This document shows, piece after piece, positions 28,793 through 38,531 of a DNA stretch of 64,000 nt (positions are counted from its first letter, which is position 1; every line of letters starts with the position of its first letter). The notes under the pieces were generated by a model. The model was not told the DNA's origin. It made no database searches and saw only the letters and a program-made list of their open reading frames with translations. Both the position numbers and the translations under genes were made by a program. Source of the stretch: Melioribacter roseus (lineage in GTDB: Bacteria; Bacteroidota; Ignavibacteria; Ignavibacteriales; Melioribacteraceae); contig DYHH01000002.1 of the NCBI GenBank assembly GCA_020724265.1, positions 139,026 through 203,025 of the forward strand, in the 5' to 3' direction.

Positions 28793-29836
28793 ATGAAGAA
28801 TAATAAACCTATAATCGGTATAACAATGGGAGACCCTTCAAGTATCGGTCCTGAAATTACCGTCAAAACGTTAAATCATAAAAAAGTTCATGAGATTTGT
28901 TGCCCGGTTATTGTGGGTGATGCAAAAGTTATTGAGAAAGCAGTTTCTGATCTTAAACTAAATAAGAAAGTAAAAAGAATTAAAGATATAAATGAAGCCG
29001 ATTATTTTTTTGATACATTAAATGTATTCGATTTGGATCTGGTTGATGTTGCTAAATTAAAAATTGGTCAAGTCTCCAAAGAATCAGGCGAAGCAGCTTT
29101 CCAATCAGTTAAAAAAGTAATAGAACTTGCATTGAATAAAAATGTTGATGCAACAGTTACCGGTCCGCTTCATAAAGAATCAATTAATCTTGCCGGGCAT
29201 AAATTCTCCGGGCATACCGAAATTTATGCACATTATACCAACACAAAAAAATATGCAATGTTGTTAGTTGAAGAAGACTTGCGTGTAATTCATGTTTCTA
29301 CTCATGTATCTCTTCGCAAGGCATGTGATTCAGTAAAGAAAGACAGAATTATTGAAGTAACCGAATTGATAAATGATGCGTGTAAACAGTTTGGTATTAA
29401 AAGTCCGCGGATAGCTGTTGCCGCATTAAATCCTCATGCTGGAGACGGAGGATTGTTCGGTGATGAAGAAATTAAAGAAATAATTCCTGCCATTAAAGAA
29501 CTACAGAAAAAAGGAATAAATGCAGAAGGACCTTATCCGGCTGATACTTTATTTGCTATTGCAAAAGGAGGAACATTTGACGGATGCGTGGCTATGTATC
29601 ATGATCAAGGACATATTCCTTTTAAGCTGGTTGGCTTTAATTGGGATAAAGAAACAAACAAAATGAAAAGTGTGAGAGGAGTTAATATCACATTAGGTTT
29701 ACCGATAATAAGAACTTCGGTTGATCACGGAACGGCTTTTGAAATTGCCGGTAAAGGAATTGCAAGCGAAGATGCGATGATGCTTGCAATTGAATATGCT
29801 GTGCAAATGGTTAATTACAAATATTCTAATAAATAA
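28793..29836 (+). CDS. PdxA-family dehydrogenase, probably four-carbon acid sugar phosphate dehydrogenase (PdxA2-like)
   Basis: A 347-residue NAD-dependent, metal-using oxidative decarboxylase. Typical strings are GITMGDPSSIGPEI, VTGPLHKESI, GHTEIYAHYT and MYHDQGHIPFKL, with the metal-binding histidines kept. PdxA itself acts in pyridoxal phosphate synthesis, but the gene 12 bp downstream encodes a DUF1537 kinase. That pair is established for catabolism of threonate and erythronate: the kinase phosphorylates the four-carbon acid at C4, and PdxA2 oxidises and decarboxylates it to dihydroxyacetone phosphate. That role is preferred here. The choice between threonate and erythronate isomers is open. 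Confidence 0.9.
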   Translation: MKNNKPIIGITMGDPSSIGPEITVKTLNHKKVHEICCPVIVGDAKVIEKAVSDLKLNKKVKRIKDINEADYFFDTLNVFDLDLVDVAKLKIGQVSKESGEAAFQSVKKVIELALNKNVDATVTGPLHKESINLAGHKFSGHTEIYAHYTNTKKYAMLLVEEDLRVIHVSTHVSLRKACDSVKKDRIIEVTELINDACKQFGIKSPRIAVAALNPHAGDGGLFGDEEIKEIIPAIKELQKKGINAEGPYPADTLFAIAKGGTFDGCVAMYHDQGHIPFKLVGFNWDKETNKMKSVRGVNITLGLPIIRTSVDHGTAFEIAGKGIASEDAMMLAIEYAVQMVNYKYSNK

Positions 29837-29848
29837 CGGAAAACTAAA

Positions 29849-31021
29849 ATGATTGCAGTTATTGCAGATGATTTTACCGGAGCAGCCGAAATTGCAGGCT
29901 TGGGTTTACGTTATGGACTTAAAGTTGAAATTGAATCTCATCTTTTTACCGAATCAAATGCTGATTTATTAATTATTGCAACAGATACAAGATCTAAAGA
30001 AGAAAGTGAAGCTTATGAAGAAGTTTTTATAATTACACAGAAGTTAAAGAACATTGGCTGTGATTGGGTTTATAAAAAAACCGATTCTGTTTTCAGGGGA
30101 CATATTTATAATGAACTGAAGGCAATGCTTGATGCTAATGGTGTTAAAAAAGCATTGCTTGTTCCGGCTAACCCCGAAATCGGGAGAAAGATTAAAAACG
30201 GAATTTATTTTGTTGATAATAAATTTATTCACGAAACTAATTTTGCCGAAGATCCCGAATATCCTGTAACAACATCCGACGTTAAAACCTTAATGCGGAC
30301 TAATGATCGAGACAATATCAAATTATTAAATGCTAAAAGTGAAATATATGAATGGGGAATATCAATCGGTGAAGCTGTTTCAGAAGAAGACTTAAATGAT
30401 TGGGCAACAAAAATTGATAATACAATTATTCCAGCCGGCGGAGCAGGTTTCTTTAAAGCCTTACTTGAAGTAAAAGGATACAAAAGAAAAATCTTAGTTA
30501 ATGGTGAAAATAATAGTTTCGGAGAGAAATTTTTATTCGTTTGCGGGAGTGCTTTCTCTAAAGGTAAAGCTGCATTTACCAATCTGCAGAATTGTAAAAG
30601 AAAAACTTTTCCAATGCCCGATGCAGTTTTTAATAATACATCACAATCAAAAGATTTTTTTAAGACTTGGGAAAAAAATGTTATCAGTGCATTTGACGAT
30701 AACAATTTTGTTATTCTGGAAATCGATCAACCAGTTGTAAGAGATAAAAAATTTGCAAAAAGATTGCGCGAAGATATGGCAAGGTTAGTCGAGCATGTAC
30801 TTAATAAAGTAGAAGTAAATGAATTATTAATTGACGGAGGAGCAACTGTTTATTCTATTGCCGAAAGGGTAGGATTAAACAAGTTTTTTCCCGTTCAAGA
30901 GATAGCACCGGGCGTAATTAGAATGAAAGTTCAGAGTAGAAATGATTTCCATATAACAATCAAACCCGGCAGTTATCCGTGGCCGGAATCTTTACTCGAT
31001 ATACCTTGTGAAGAAAAGTAA
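29849..31021 (+). CDS. Four-carbon acid sugar kinase (DUF1537 family)
   Basis: A 390-residue ATP-dependent kinase. The N-terminal domain opens with the family signature IAVIADDFTGAAEIAG and contains DTRSKEESEAY and YKKTDSVFRG. The C-terminal nucleotide-binding domain shows LLIDGGATVYSIAERVG and a Gly-rich RMKVQSRNDFHITIKPGSYP end. The family phosphorylates threonate, erythronate or related 3-oxo acids and works with PdxA2-type dehydrogenases, which is exactly the upstream neighbour. It probably supplies dihydroxyacetone phosphate to central metabolism from an acid fragment of the glycan. Confidence 0.92.
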   Translation: MIAVIADDFTGAAEIAGLGLRYGLKVEIESHLFTESNADLLIIATDTRSKEESEAYEEVFIITQKLKNIGCDWVYKKTDSVFRGHIYNELKAMLDANGVKKALLVPANPEIGRKIKNGIYFVDNKFIHETNFAEDPEYPVTTSDVKTLMRTNDRDNIKLLNAKSEIYEWGISIGEAVSEEDLNDWATKIDNTIIPAGGAGFFKALLEVKGYKRKILVNGENNSFGEKFLFVCGSAFSKGKAAFTNLQNCKRKTFPMPDAVFNNTSQSKDFFKTWEKNVISAFDDNNFVILEIDQPVVRDKKFAKRLREDMARLVEHVLNKVEVNELLIDGGATVYSIAERVGLNKFFPVQEIAPGVIRMKVQSRNDFHITIKPGSYPWPESLLDIPCEEK

Positions 31022-31053
31022 TTAGATTCTAACCTTTAACTTAAGGAGCAGTA

Positions 31054-32637
31054 ATGTACGACCAAACATTAAGCTGGCTTGATTATCTCGTAATATTAAT
31101 TTCTCTATTGGTATCGCTTTCTGTCGGTGCATATTTTGCCAAGAAACAAACAACTACCAACAATTATTATGCAGCCGGTGGTAATATTCCATCATGGGCA
31201 GTAGGAATGTCTATCCTTGCAACTTTAATAAGCAGTGTTACATTTTTAGCTTATCCAGGTGCTGGTTTTGCCGGTAATTGGATTCTGCTTGTACAAGGTA
31301 TTATGGTTGTTGCTGTTCTTGTGTTTTTAGTATGGTTTGTTGTACCTCTATATAGAAAAGTTATAGGTATTAGTGCTTATGAATATTTTGAAAAAAGATT
31401 TGGTTTTTTTGCAAGAATATACAGCTCCCTCTCCTTTGCATTAACTCATTTTTCCAAAATGGGAACCGTCTTCTTTTTAATGGGATTAGCTATTGCAAGT
31501 ATGACCGGTTTTAATTCTTATTTGGTTGTATGGATAATTGGGTTTATAGTCATATATATAACTTTAAAAGGTGGTATTGAAGCCGTAATCTGGTTGGATG
31601 TAATTCAAGGCTTTATGCTGATCTTCGGTGGGCTACTCTGTGTAACCGTTATTTTCCTTTCAGTTGAAGGGGGACCTTCAACGATATTCAATATTGCATT
31701 TGAAAATAACAAAATTGACTTTTCACCGTATGAGTGGGATTTCACCAAACTCACATTTGTTGTGATGGTTTTAAACGGCATCTTTTATGGTATTCAAAAA
31801 TATGGCACCGATCAAACTATAGTCCAAAGATATTTAACAGCAAAATCCGAAAAGGGTGCAGTTAGAGCAGCAATGATGGGTGTTGTGCTCAGCTTACCTG
31901 TATGGGCTCTTTTTATGTTTATCGGAACTGCCTTATTTTCTTATTATGAATCGATGCCTGGAATTCTTCCGGACATGAAATCTGAGGAAGTCTTTCCCTA
32001 TTTTATTATGACCCAACTACCTGTTGGCGTTACAGGGTTAATTCTTTCCGCACTAATAGCTGCGGCTATTTCAAGTCTTGATTCGGATCTTAATTGTTTA
32101 TCAGCAATTGCTGTTGAAGATTATTATATAAGATTGAAAAAAAACACTAACGATCAGCAACGTTTAAAGTTTGGTAAACTTGTAGTCATTGTCTCGGGAA
32201 TAGCTGCTTTACTTATTGCTTCAATTTATGTGTATACAGGCAGCGAAGGGGTCTTAGGTATTGTATTCGGTTTATATGCAATCTTCTCAGGAGGCATTGC
32301 GGGAATTTTCCTTTTAGGAATTTTCTCGAGAAGAGCTAATAAACAAGGTCTTTATATTGCTATTGGTGTTTGCGTTTTATTTACAGCTTATGCAGTTCTT
32401 ACCTCACTTAAAATCGATGGGGTTCCATTAATTGACCTCGGTGATATGAATTTTACTCATCATAGCTATATGCTAGGTGTTTATACACATATTATCATTT
32501 TAGTTGTCGGTTACGTTGCTAGTTTATTCTTTAAGACCGAACCGGTTCACGAAGACCTAACTATTTATGCTTGGTACGACAAAGTAAAAGTAGATCGTAA
32601 CGAAAGAAGAAATAACAAATTAAACAACAAGAAATAA
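31054..32637 (+). CDS. Sodium:solute symporter (SSS family)
   Basis: A 527-residue Na+-coupled transporter with the SSS signature near the N-terminus: AYFAKKQTTTNNYYAAGGNIPSWAVGMSILATLISSVTFL. It has about 13 membrane helices and a QKYGTDQTIVQRYLTAKSEKGA loop that is strongly conserved in the SGLT-like subgroup, including sialic-acid and sugar carriers. A clear SD (aaggag) lies before the ATG. Its place after the acid sugar kinase suggests uptake of the corresponding acid or of a monosaccharide from the periplasm. It is distinct in length and sequence from the symporter at 11254. Confidence 0.93.
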   Translation: MYDQTLSWLDYLVILISLLVSLSVGAYFAKKQTTTNNYYAAGGNIPSWAVGMSILATLISSVTFLAYPGAGFAGNWILLVQGIMVVAVLVFLVWFVVPLYRKVIGISAYEYFEKRFGFFARIYSSLSFALTHFSKMGTVFFLMGLAIASMTGFNSYLVVWIIGFIVIYITLKGGIEAVIWLDVIQGFMLIFGGLLCVTVIFLSVEGGPSTIFNIAFENNKIDFSPYEWDFTKLTFVVMVLNGIFYGIQKYGTDQTIVQRYLTAKSEKGAVRAAMMGVVLSLPVWALFMFIGTALFSYYESMPGILPDMKSEEVFPYFIMTQLPVGVTGLILSALIAAAISSLDSDLNCLSAIAVEDYYIRLKKNTNDQQRLKFGKLVVIVSGIAALLIASIYVYTGSEGVLGIVFGLYAIFSGGIAGIFLLGIFSRRANKQGLYIAIGVCVLFTAYAVLTSLKIDGVPLIDLGDMNFTHHSYMLGVYTHIIILVVGYVASLFFKTEPVHEDLTIYAWYDKVKVDRNERRNNKLNNKK

Positions 32638-32638
32638 T

Positions 32639-33517
32639 ATGAAAAACAATATCATAAATACCCTTTTAATATTCCTATTAGTTCTGTCAGCTATTATATC
32701 GGCTCAAGAACAAAATGGTAATTTCAATATTGTAGTTCTCTCGGATGTTCATATTAGTAATGATCAATCAAAGGATAAAAGACTACTTGATTTAATTGAA
32801 AAAATTAATTCAGAGGAAATACCTAACGTCAAATTTGTTGTAGTAACAGGAGATTTTGTATCTGCAGTTTATACTGCAAACAAAGAACGCATCGATGGAA
32901 ACAGTCGTCTTGTTAAAGGTATTTCGATTATGAATAATCTCAAAGTTCCTTATTACATAGCTTTGGGAAATCATGATTATAAAATAGATAATGACCGCGA
33001 TTCCGATGCATATTTTCCCGAATCGGAAATCCTTGAAATGGAGAAGTTGTGGAAAGGTGTTGCCGGCTTTGACAAATACTTTGTTGTTGAAGAGAGCGGC
33101 TGGAATTTTATTTTTCTTAACAGTATGGGAGGGAGATATCTTCACCGTGCCTTTGACGATGAACAAATGACTTGGTTTGAAAATATTTTGAATCAAGAAA
33201 AGCCATCTGTATTATTTTTCCATCACCCGATTGAAACAGATAATCTCCCGAAAATTTTCAGCAAAGGATTTAAAGATTTAATCACCCCGGAAAATGAACC
33301 GAAGTTTTTTGAACTAGTCAATCAGTATAAAAATAATATCAAAGGAATTTTCTTTGGTCATGTGCACATATGGGCTAAAGATATTCTCTATAAAACAATT
33401 CCAACATATTTAACTAATTCATTCGGTGACCAGAAGGGTATGCCGTTTCATTTATTGAAAATTGACTTAAAGAATAATCAAATCACAGTTGATAAAGTTC
33501 ACTTGAATAATGAGTAA
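32639..33517 (+). CDS. Secreted calcineurin-like metallophosphoesterase
   Basis: A 292-residue exported phosphoesterase. The signal peptide ends at ISAQ. All metal-site blocks are present: SDVHIS, VTGDF, ALGNHDY, FHHP and FGHVHIW. Such enzymes hydrolyse phosphomono- or diesters with two metals, and many secreted ones have no known substrate. The start overlaps nearly with the symporter stop (1 bp gap), so the two are translationally linked. In a glycan locus it may remove a phosphate substituent, but that is inference. A second, unrelated phosphatase (PhoD-like) closes this operon at 51037. Confidence 0.9.
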   Translation: MKNNIINTLLIFLLVLSAIISAQEQNGNFNIVVLSDVHISNDQSKDKRLLDLIEKINSEEIPNVKFVVVTGDFVSAVYTANKERIDGNSRLVKGISIMNNLKVPYYIALGNHDYKIDNDRDSDAYFPESEILEMEKLWKGVAGFDKYFVVEESGWNFIFLNSMGGRYLHRAFDDEQMTWFENILNQEKPSVLFFHHPIETDNLPKIFSKGFKDLITPENEPKFFELVNQYKNNIKGIFFGHVHIWAKDILYKTIPTYLTNSFGDQKGMPFHLLKIDLKNNQITVDKVHLNNE

Positions 33518-33526
33518 GGGTAAATA

Positions 33527-35956
33527 ATGATTTTTGAAAAGAAAATTTATAATGCAGTACTACTATTGTCATTATTAATGCTATCGAGGTTTTCATTTGC
33601 ACAAGAAGTAATTGCATTTTGGCCTTTCGATGAACAGCAAGGCGTTTATCCGAGCTCGGCTCTAACAGATTTTTCCGATAATGATTATCCTTTGGTAATC
33701 GGACCGGGAGGTAAAATCGTAGAAGGTAAGTTCGGTAATGCTCTCTATCCGGCACAGCAAGTAAAATTTGATTTTGTTGAGATTGAAGACGAAGTAAAAT
33801 TTGGTTTAACACCGGTTCCTATTCCCGAAGGGAGAATTGTTGAACCAATGAACTGGTTTAATGCTAACTTTTGTGCATTAATGACTAGCGGTGAAAATCA
33901 TTTAAGAAAACAAGTAGGTTTTCCTCAAGTTACTAAAACAAAATTGAATTTGGGAAATTTCGATTGGACGATTGAACTATGGTTCTATCCGACAGAAATT
34001 GCAAATTCTAAAGGTACGTTATTTGAAATCGGAAGCGGTCCACGAGGTGAAAATAAGATTTATACTGCTCTTAAATTAAACGAAGATTTGAAGAACTTTG
34101 CATTTTATAATCAACCCGGAGAAGTTGATGTAAAAATCTTAACCAAACTTACACTAAATGAATGGCATCATTTAGTTTTCCAATACGATGCTTCCAAAAA
34201 ACAAATCACTCACTTTGTAAACGGAGCACTGAAATCAACTTTGGAGAATGTTGATATTCAAGCATTGCCTTTTGGGGATGAAGATTATATGAGTATCGGA
34301 AGAAACGGTTTATGGGATGAACCTCTTCAAGGAAAGATTGATGAGCTTAGATTTATTGATGGAATAATATATAAAAACAATTTCACTCCTCCCGGTAGTT
34401 ATTCGTATGTCAATGATAGAGCAAGAAATAAAGATTTAATTAAAGGACCGGAATTACTTTTCGATAAAAAGCAGTCAATCCCAATTAATTTAGGAAATCG
34501 TAAACACTTGTTTATTGATGATGCATTACTTCAAGAAAAAGGAAATACAAAGTTTGTTGTAAATCCTCCTTCAATGGATGAAATTGTTTTAACGAATATT
34601 GAAGGAGCTTTTAGAAAACATTTAAGTGTTGTTGAAGACGATGAAGGTAAAATTAGAATTTATACAACAGTTGACGATGATTATTTAGCGGTATGGATTT
34701 CAGACGACGGAATAAACTTTACAGCTCCGGATCTTCCCAACGGGAAATATAAAAGTCATACAAATATAGTTCTTCACGCAAACGTTGGGATGGGAATTGT
34801 TTTTTTTGATCCGAATGCTCCTAAAGAAGAACGATGGAAATATATAAGTGATTATCACAGAAGAGCAGTTTCACTTTTTTATTCCGAAGACGGTTTAGAA
34901 TTTGAGCGGTATAAACAGCCGGTACTTCCTTTCCGTTCTGGCTCTCAGGCAAATATTTTTTATGATGATCAGAAACAAGTTTATACGGCATTTCACCGTT
35001 CCGATTTCGGAAGAACAAAGACTAATGATACTCAGCGCGATTTTGTAATGACTGAAACAAAAGATTTACTTCAGCCTTGGCCTTTCGAACCGATTACTAC
35101 CGAAGAAACTAAAAGAAGAGCGGAGGGGAAAAGAGTTGCAGATTTAATTCCTTGGTATCTTGATAATGGTCCGTTAACTCCGGGTGGATTTGCTATGGAG
35201 TATCCTTGGATTTTTTCTCCTTTAGATTCACTTGATCCGAGAGAGACGGATATTTATGTGCCCAAAGCAATTAAATATCCTTGGGCACCGGATACATACG
35301 TTGCATTCCCTGTTATGTATTTTCATTACGAAGATTCTGTTCCGGATGAAAGAATGATTCTTTATTCTCCGGAAAGAAAATTAGGTTCCGGTCCGCTTGA
35401 AACACAATTCTCTTCAAGCCGCAACGGTGTTGATTGGATTCGATATCCGAGACCTGCTTATGTTGGAATAGGTGAGCATAAAGGTATTGATTTTAAAACG
35501 GCTTACATCGCTTACGGAATGGTAAAGAAAGGTAATCAAATTTGGCAGTATACATTTAATGAACCGCATTATCATTCACCGTGGATTAAGTACGACGACA
35601 AAAGATCAGTAATAAAATTAATTCAACGGTTGGATGGATTTGTATCAATCGACTCTCCGTATGAAAAGGAAACGACAGTTGTTACAAAACCTTTGGTCTT
35701 TGAGGGAAATAAACTTGTACTTAATATCGATACCGATGCAACCGGTTATGCGCAAGTCGGTTTAATTGACGAAAACGGTAAACCGATTAAAGGTTTCTCT
35801 GTAGATGAATGTATTTATATAAATGGAGATTTTATTGAAAAAGAAGTCGAGTGGATGGAAAAAGGAACAGATGTTTCGGAATTAGCCGGTAAAATAGTTC
35901 AAGTAGTTTTGAGAATGAGGGGTTCTAAGCTATACGCGATGCAATTTGTGGAATGA
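33527..35956 (+). CDS. Secreted LamG domain plus beta-propeller (GH32/GH43-like fold) protein
   Basis: An 809-residue exported protein. After the signal peptide (SFAQ) an N-terminal concanavalin-like LamG domain spans about residues 20-290 (FDWTIELWFYPTE, then NEWHHLVFQYDASKKQITHFVNG). The rest, from NRKHLFIDDALLQ near residue 324, looks like a five-bladed propeller of the type seen in GH32/GH43-clan proteins of Planctomycetes and FCB bacteria. Its DDxxL strand lies where those enzymes keep the nucleophile. A small C-terminal beta-domain follows (NIDTDATGYAQVGLIDENG). No confirmed CAZy family or reaction. It is a close paralogue of the next gene. Confidence 0.75.
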   Translation: MIFEKKIYNAVLLLSLLMLSRFSFAQEVIAFWPFDEQQGVYPSSALTDFSDNDYPLVIGPGGKIVEGKFGNALYPAQQVKFDFVEIEDEVKFGLTPVPIPEGRIVEPMNWFNANFCALMTSGENHLRKQVGFPQVTKTKLNLGNFDWTIELWFYPTEIANSKGTLFEIGSGPRGENKIYTALKLNEDLKNFAFYNQPGEVDVKILTKLTLNEWHHLVFQYDASKKQITHFVNGALKSTLENVDIQALPFGDEDYMSIGRNGLWDEPLQGKIDELRFIDGIIYKNNFTPPGSYSYVNDRARNKDLIKGPELLFDKKQSIPINLGNRKHLFIDDALLQEKGNTKFVVNPPSMDEIVLTNIEGAFRKHLSVVEDDEGKIRIYTTVDDDYLAVWISDDGINFTAPDLPNGKYKSHTNIVLHANVGMGIVFFDPNAPKEERWKYISDYHRRAVSLFYSEDGLEFERYKQPVLPFRSGSQANIFYDDQKQVYTAFHRSDFGRTKTNDTQRDFVMTETKDLLQPWPFEPITTEETKRRAEGKRVADLIPWYLDNGPLTPGGFAMEYPWIFSPLDSLDPRETDIYVPKAIKYPWAPDTYVAFPVMYFHYEDSVPDERMILYSPERKLGSGPLETQFSSSRNGVDWIRYPRPAYVGIGEHKGIDFKTAYIAYGMVKKGNQIWQYTFNEPHYHSPWIKYDDKRSVIKLIQRLDGFVSIDSPYEKETTVVTKPLVFEGNKLVLNIDTDATGYAQVGLIDENGKPIKGFSVDECIYINGDFIEKEVEWMEKGTDVSELAGKIVQVVLRMRGSKLYAMQFVE

Positions 35957-35985
35957 TTAATATAAAATAAATCTATGGTGCAAAT

Positions 35986-38493
35986 ATGAAGAGAACAGCT
36001 TTTTTTTTATTCATCGGTAGTATTATATTTTTAAGTTTATCATGCAGCCCACCAAAAAGTGATAATAACACAATCTCTTTGTGGTTATTTGATGAACAAA
36101 TTGATTTTTATCCAAGCCATGTATTAGAAAACTCATCAGAAAATAATATACCTCTTGTTTTAGGATTAGGCGGACAAATTGTTGAAGGTAAATTCGGCAA
36201 TGCGCTTGAACCTATTGCACAACCTGAAATTGAATTACCTCACGGTGAACTTAAGTTTGGACTTGAAAAACTTGAACCAGCTAACGGAAGAACCGTAGAA
36301 CCATTGACATGGTACAACGCAAATTTTGCAGCGCTAATGACAAGCGGCGAAAAACATCTTCGCAAAGAAGTTGGATTTGAACAAGTTACGAAGACCAAAC
36401 TAAATCTCGGTGATTTCGATTGGACAATCGAATTTTGGTTTTACCCGAATAAGAAAACAGGAAACGAGGGAGTAGTTTTTGAAATCGGTACTGGACCGAG
36501 AGGCGAAAATGATAAAGTAACTCGTTTAAGTCTTTCATCCGGGCAAAATGAGTTTTTATTTGTTAATCAACCTTCCAATACACATGCAAGTATTTTAACT
36601 GATCTTCAGTTTGAAGAATGGAATCATTTGGCATTTGTTTACTCTGCTTCAAAGAAACAGCTCAACCACTTTGTTAACGGAATATTTTCAAGCTCCAGGA
36701 ATAATCTTAATATAAAAGCTTTAGAAGTTGGGAAAGAAGATTATATGTCAATTGCCAGAAATGGTATGTGGCAGAATCCTCTTCAAGGTAAGATTGATGA
36801 GTTGAGATTTTCGGAGGGTTTGATTTACACGTCCGATTTTGAAGTTCCTTCTAGCTTTTCAAAAATTTATCAAACTGATTATACACCGGATGAACTTATT
36901 GTTGGACCGCCATTAATCTTTGATGATAACTCTAAAGATAAGTTCCCTATTTTATTGGGAGATAGAAAGCATTTATTTATCGATGATGCATTTCTTCAAG
37001 AGATTGATGATGATGCGAAGTTCACAGTTAATCCCCCTCGTAAAGCTGAATTAGTAATTGGTAATCTTGATGGACCTTTCAGGAAACATTTAACAGCTGT
37101 TGAAGACGAAGAAGGTATTATAAGAATTTACAATTCAGCTGAAGATGATTATTTAATTGTTCATACATCAAAAGACGGAATTAATTTTGAAGCCCCGAAT
37201 ACAGGCATTAGTCATAGAGGAAAAAATAATATTGTAATTCCCGAACCGGTTGGAGGTAAAGGTCATCCTTTCATCGATCCGAATGGTAAAGGAGATCAAA
37301 AATGGAAGTACATATCAAGTTATCATAACAGGGGTGTTTATTTATACACATCACCGGACGGTTACTCATGGACACGTCAAAAATCTGCATTAATTCCTTT
37401 TAGAAGTGGTACACAGTCATGTACTTTTTATGATGACCAAAGACAAATTTATGTATCCACACATAGAACTGGAATTTTTAATACACCGGGCGGTGCAACT
37501 CAAAGAAGCACAGTTGTAACTCAAACAGATAATCTGTATAAACCAATAATTTACGAACCTCTTTTACAAGAAGATTATTCTAAACTGAATGAAAAATATC
37601 GAATTAGACAACCGCAGCCTTGGTGGCTGGATAACGGTCCGTTAACTCCGGGTGACTTTGGATTGGAATTTCCACATACTTTTGATCCCGAAGAAGCAGA
37701 CCCGGTAGGTACTGATATTTATATTACAAAAGCTCACAAGTACGAACATGCACCTGATACATATCTCGCATTTCCAATTGTCTATTTTCATTATGAAATG
37801 GACGGCCCGCTAACACGACAAATTTTAATTGATTCTGCACGTGGCAGAGGCTCCGGTCCTATCGAAACACAAATTGCAGTTAGCCGCGACGGCTTAAACT
37901 GGAAAAGATATTATCAACCTGCTTATGTCGGAACCGGATTACATGAAGGCATTGATATAAAAACGGCATATATATCGCATGGCTTAATTAGAAGAGGTGA
38001 TGAAATTTGGCAGTATTATTTTGGCGAACCGCATTATCATTCCGCATGGCAGAAGTTTGATGATAAAAGAGCTGTGTTCAGATTAGTTCAAAGATTAGAC
38101 GGCTTTATTTCGATAGACAGTCCATATGAAAAAGAAGTTACTATCAAAACAAAACCATTTGTCTTCAGTGGGAATAGGTTAGTGTTGAACATTGATACGG
38201 ATGCCGTTGGCTATACACAAGTAGGATTTTTGGACGAAAATGGCAAACCCATAAAAGGTTATTCGCTTGACGAATGTATTTACATTAACGGTGATTACAT
38301 TGCTGAAGAAGTTGAATGGATTAAGAACATGGATCAGTTTGAAGACATTGGAATTGGTGAAGGTGAATCACCCGAAATTTTAAAAGAGGTTAAAACTACA
38401 AAAGATGTTTCATCATTGGAAGGAAAAGTTGTGCAATTAGTTTTCAAAATGAGAAGTACAAAACTTTATTCAATGCAGTTTTTGAACAAATAG
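35986..38493 (+). CDS. Lipoprotein LamG plus beta-propeller protein, paralogue of preceding gene
   Basis: An 835-residue protein with the same architecture as the gene 29 bp upstream: LamG domain (FDWTIEFWFYPNK near residue 140), a DRKHLFIDDAFLQ start of the propeller, FRSGTQSCTFYDDQRQIY, the GPLTPGDFGLEFP loop, and the C-terminal NIDTDAVGYTQVG module. It differs in having a lipobox (LSLSC, Cys20) instead of a plain signal peptide, and an insert of about 20 acidic residues in the C-terminal module. One copy is therefore membrane-anchored and the other soluble, suggesting division of labour after duplication. Function is not known. Confidence 0.75.
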   Translation: MKRTAFFLFIGSIIFLSLSCSPPKSDNNTISLWLFDEQIDFYPSHVLENSSENNIPLVLGLGGQIVEGKFGNALEPIAQPEIELPHGELKFGLEKLEPANGRTVEPLTWYNANFAALMTSGEKHLRKEVGFEQVTKTKLNLGDFDWTIEFWFYPNKKTGNEGVVFEIGTGPRGENDKVTRLSLSSGQNEFLFVNQPSNTHASILTDLQFEEWNHLAFVYSASKKQLNHFVNGIFSSSRNNLNIKALEVGKEDYMSIARNGMWQNPLQGKIDELRFSEGLIYTSDFEVPSSFSKIYQTDYTPDELIVGPPLIFDDNSKDKFPILLGDRKHLFIDDAFLQEIDDDAKFTVNPPRKAELVIGNLDGPFRKHLTAVEDEEGIIRIYNSAEDDYLIVHTSKDGINFEAPNTGISHRGKNNIVIPEPVGGKGHPFIDPNGKGDQKWKYISSYHNRGVYLYTSPDGYSWTRQKSALIPFRSGTQSCTFYDDQRQIYVSTHRTGIFNTPGGATQRSTVVTQTDNLYKPIIYEPLLQEDYSKLNEKYRIRQPQPWWLDNGPLTPGDFGLEFPHTFDPEEADPVGTDIYITKAHKYEHAPDTYLAFPIVYFHYEMDGPLTRQILIDSARGRGSGPIETQIAVSRDGLNWKRYYQPAYVGTGLHEGIDIKTAYISHGLIRRGDEIWQYYFGEPHYHSAWQKFDDKRAVFRLVQRLDGFISIDSPYEKEVTIKTKPFVFSGNRLVLNIDTDAVGYTQVGFLDENGKPIKGYSLDECIYINGDYIAEEVEWIKNMDQFEDIGIGEGESPEILKEVKTTKDVSSLEGKVVQLVFKMRSTKLYSMQFLNK

Positions 38494-38531
38494 TATGTAT
38501 TGATTTTTTATAAAATCTAAAGGTGCTGTTT

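Noticed and set aside
30229-30705. Minus-strand frame of 158 codons opposite the DUF1537 kinase gene
   Set aside because: The kinase on the plus strand is complete and conserved; the antisense product has no recognisable features.
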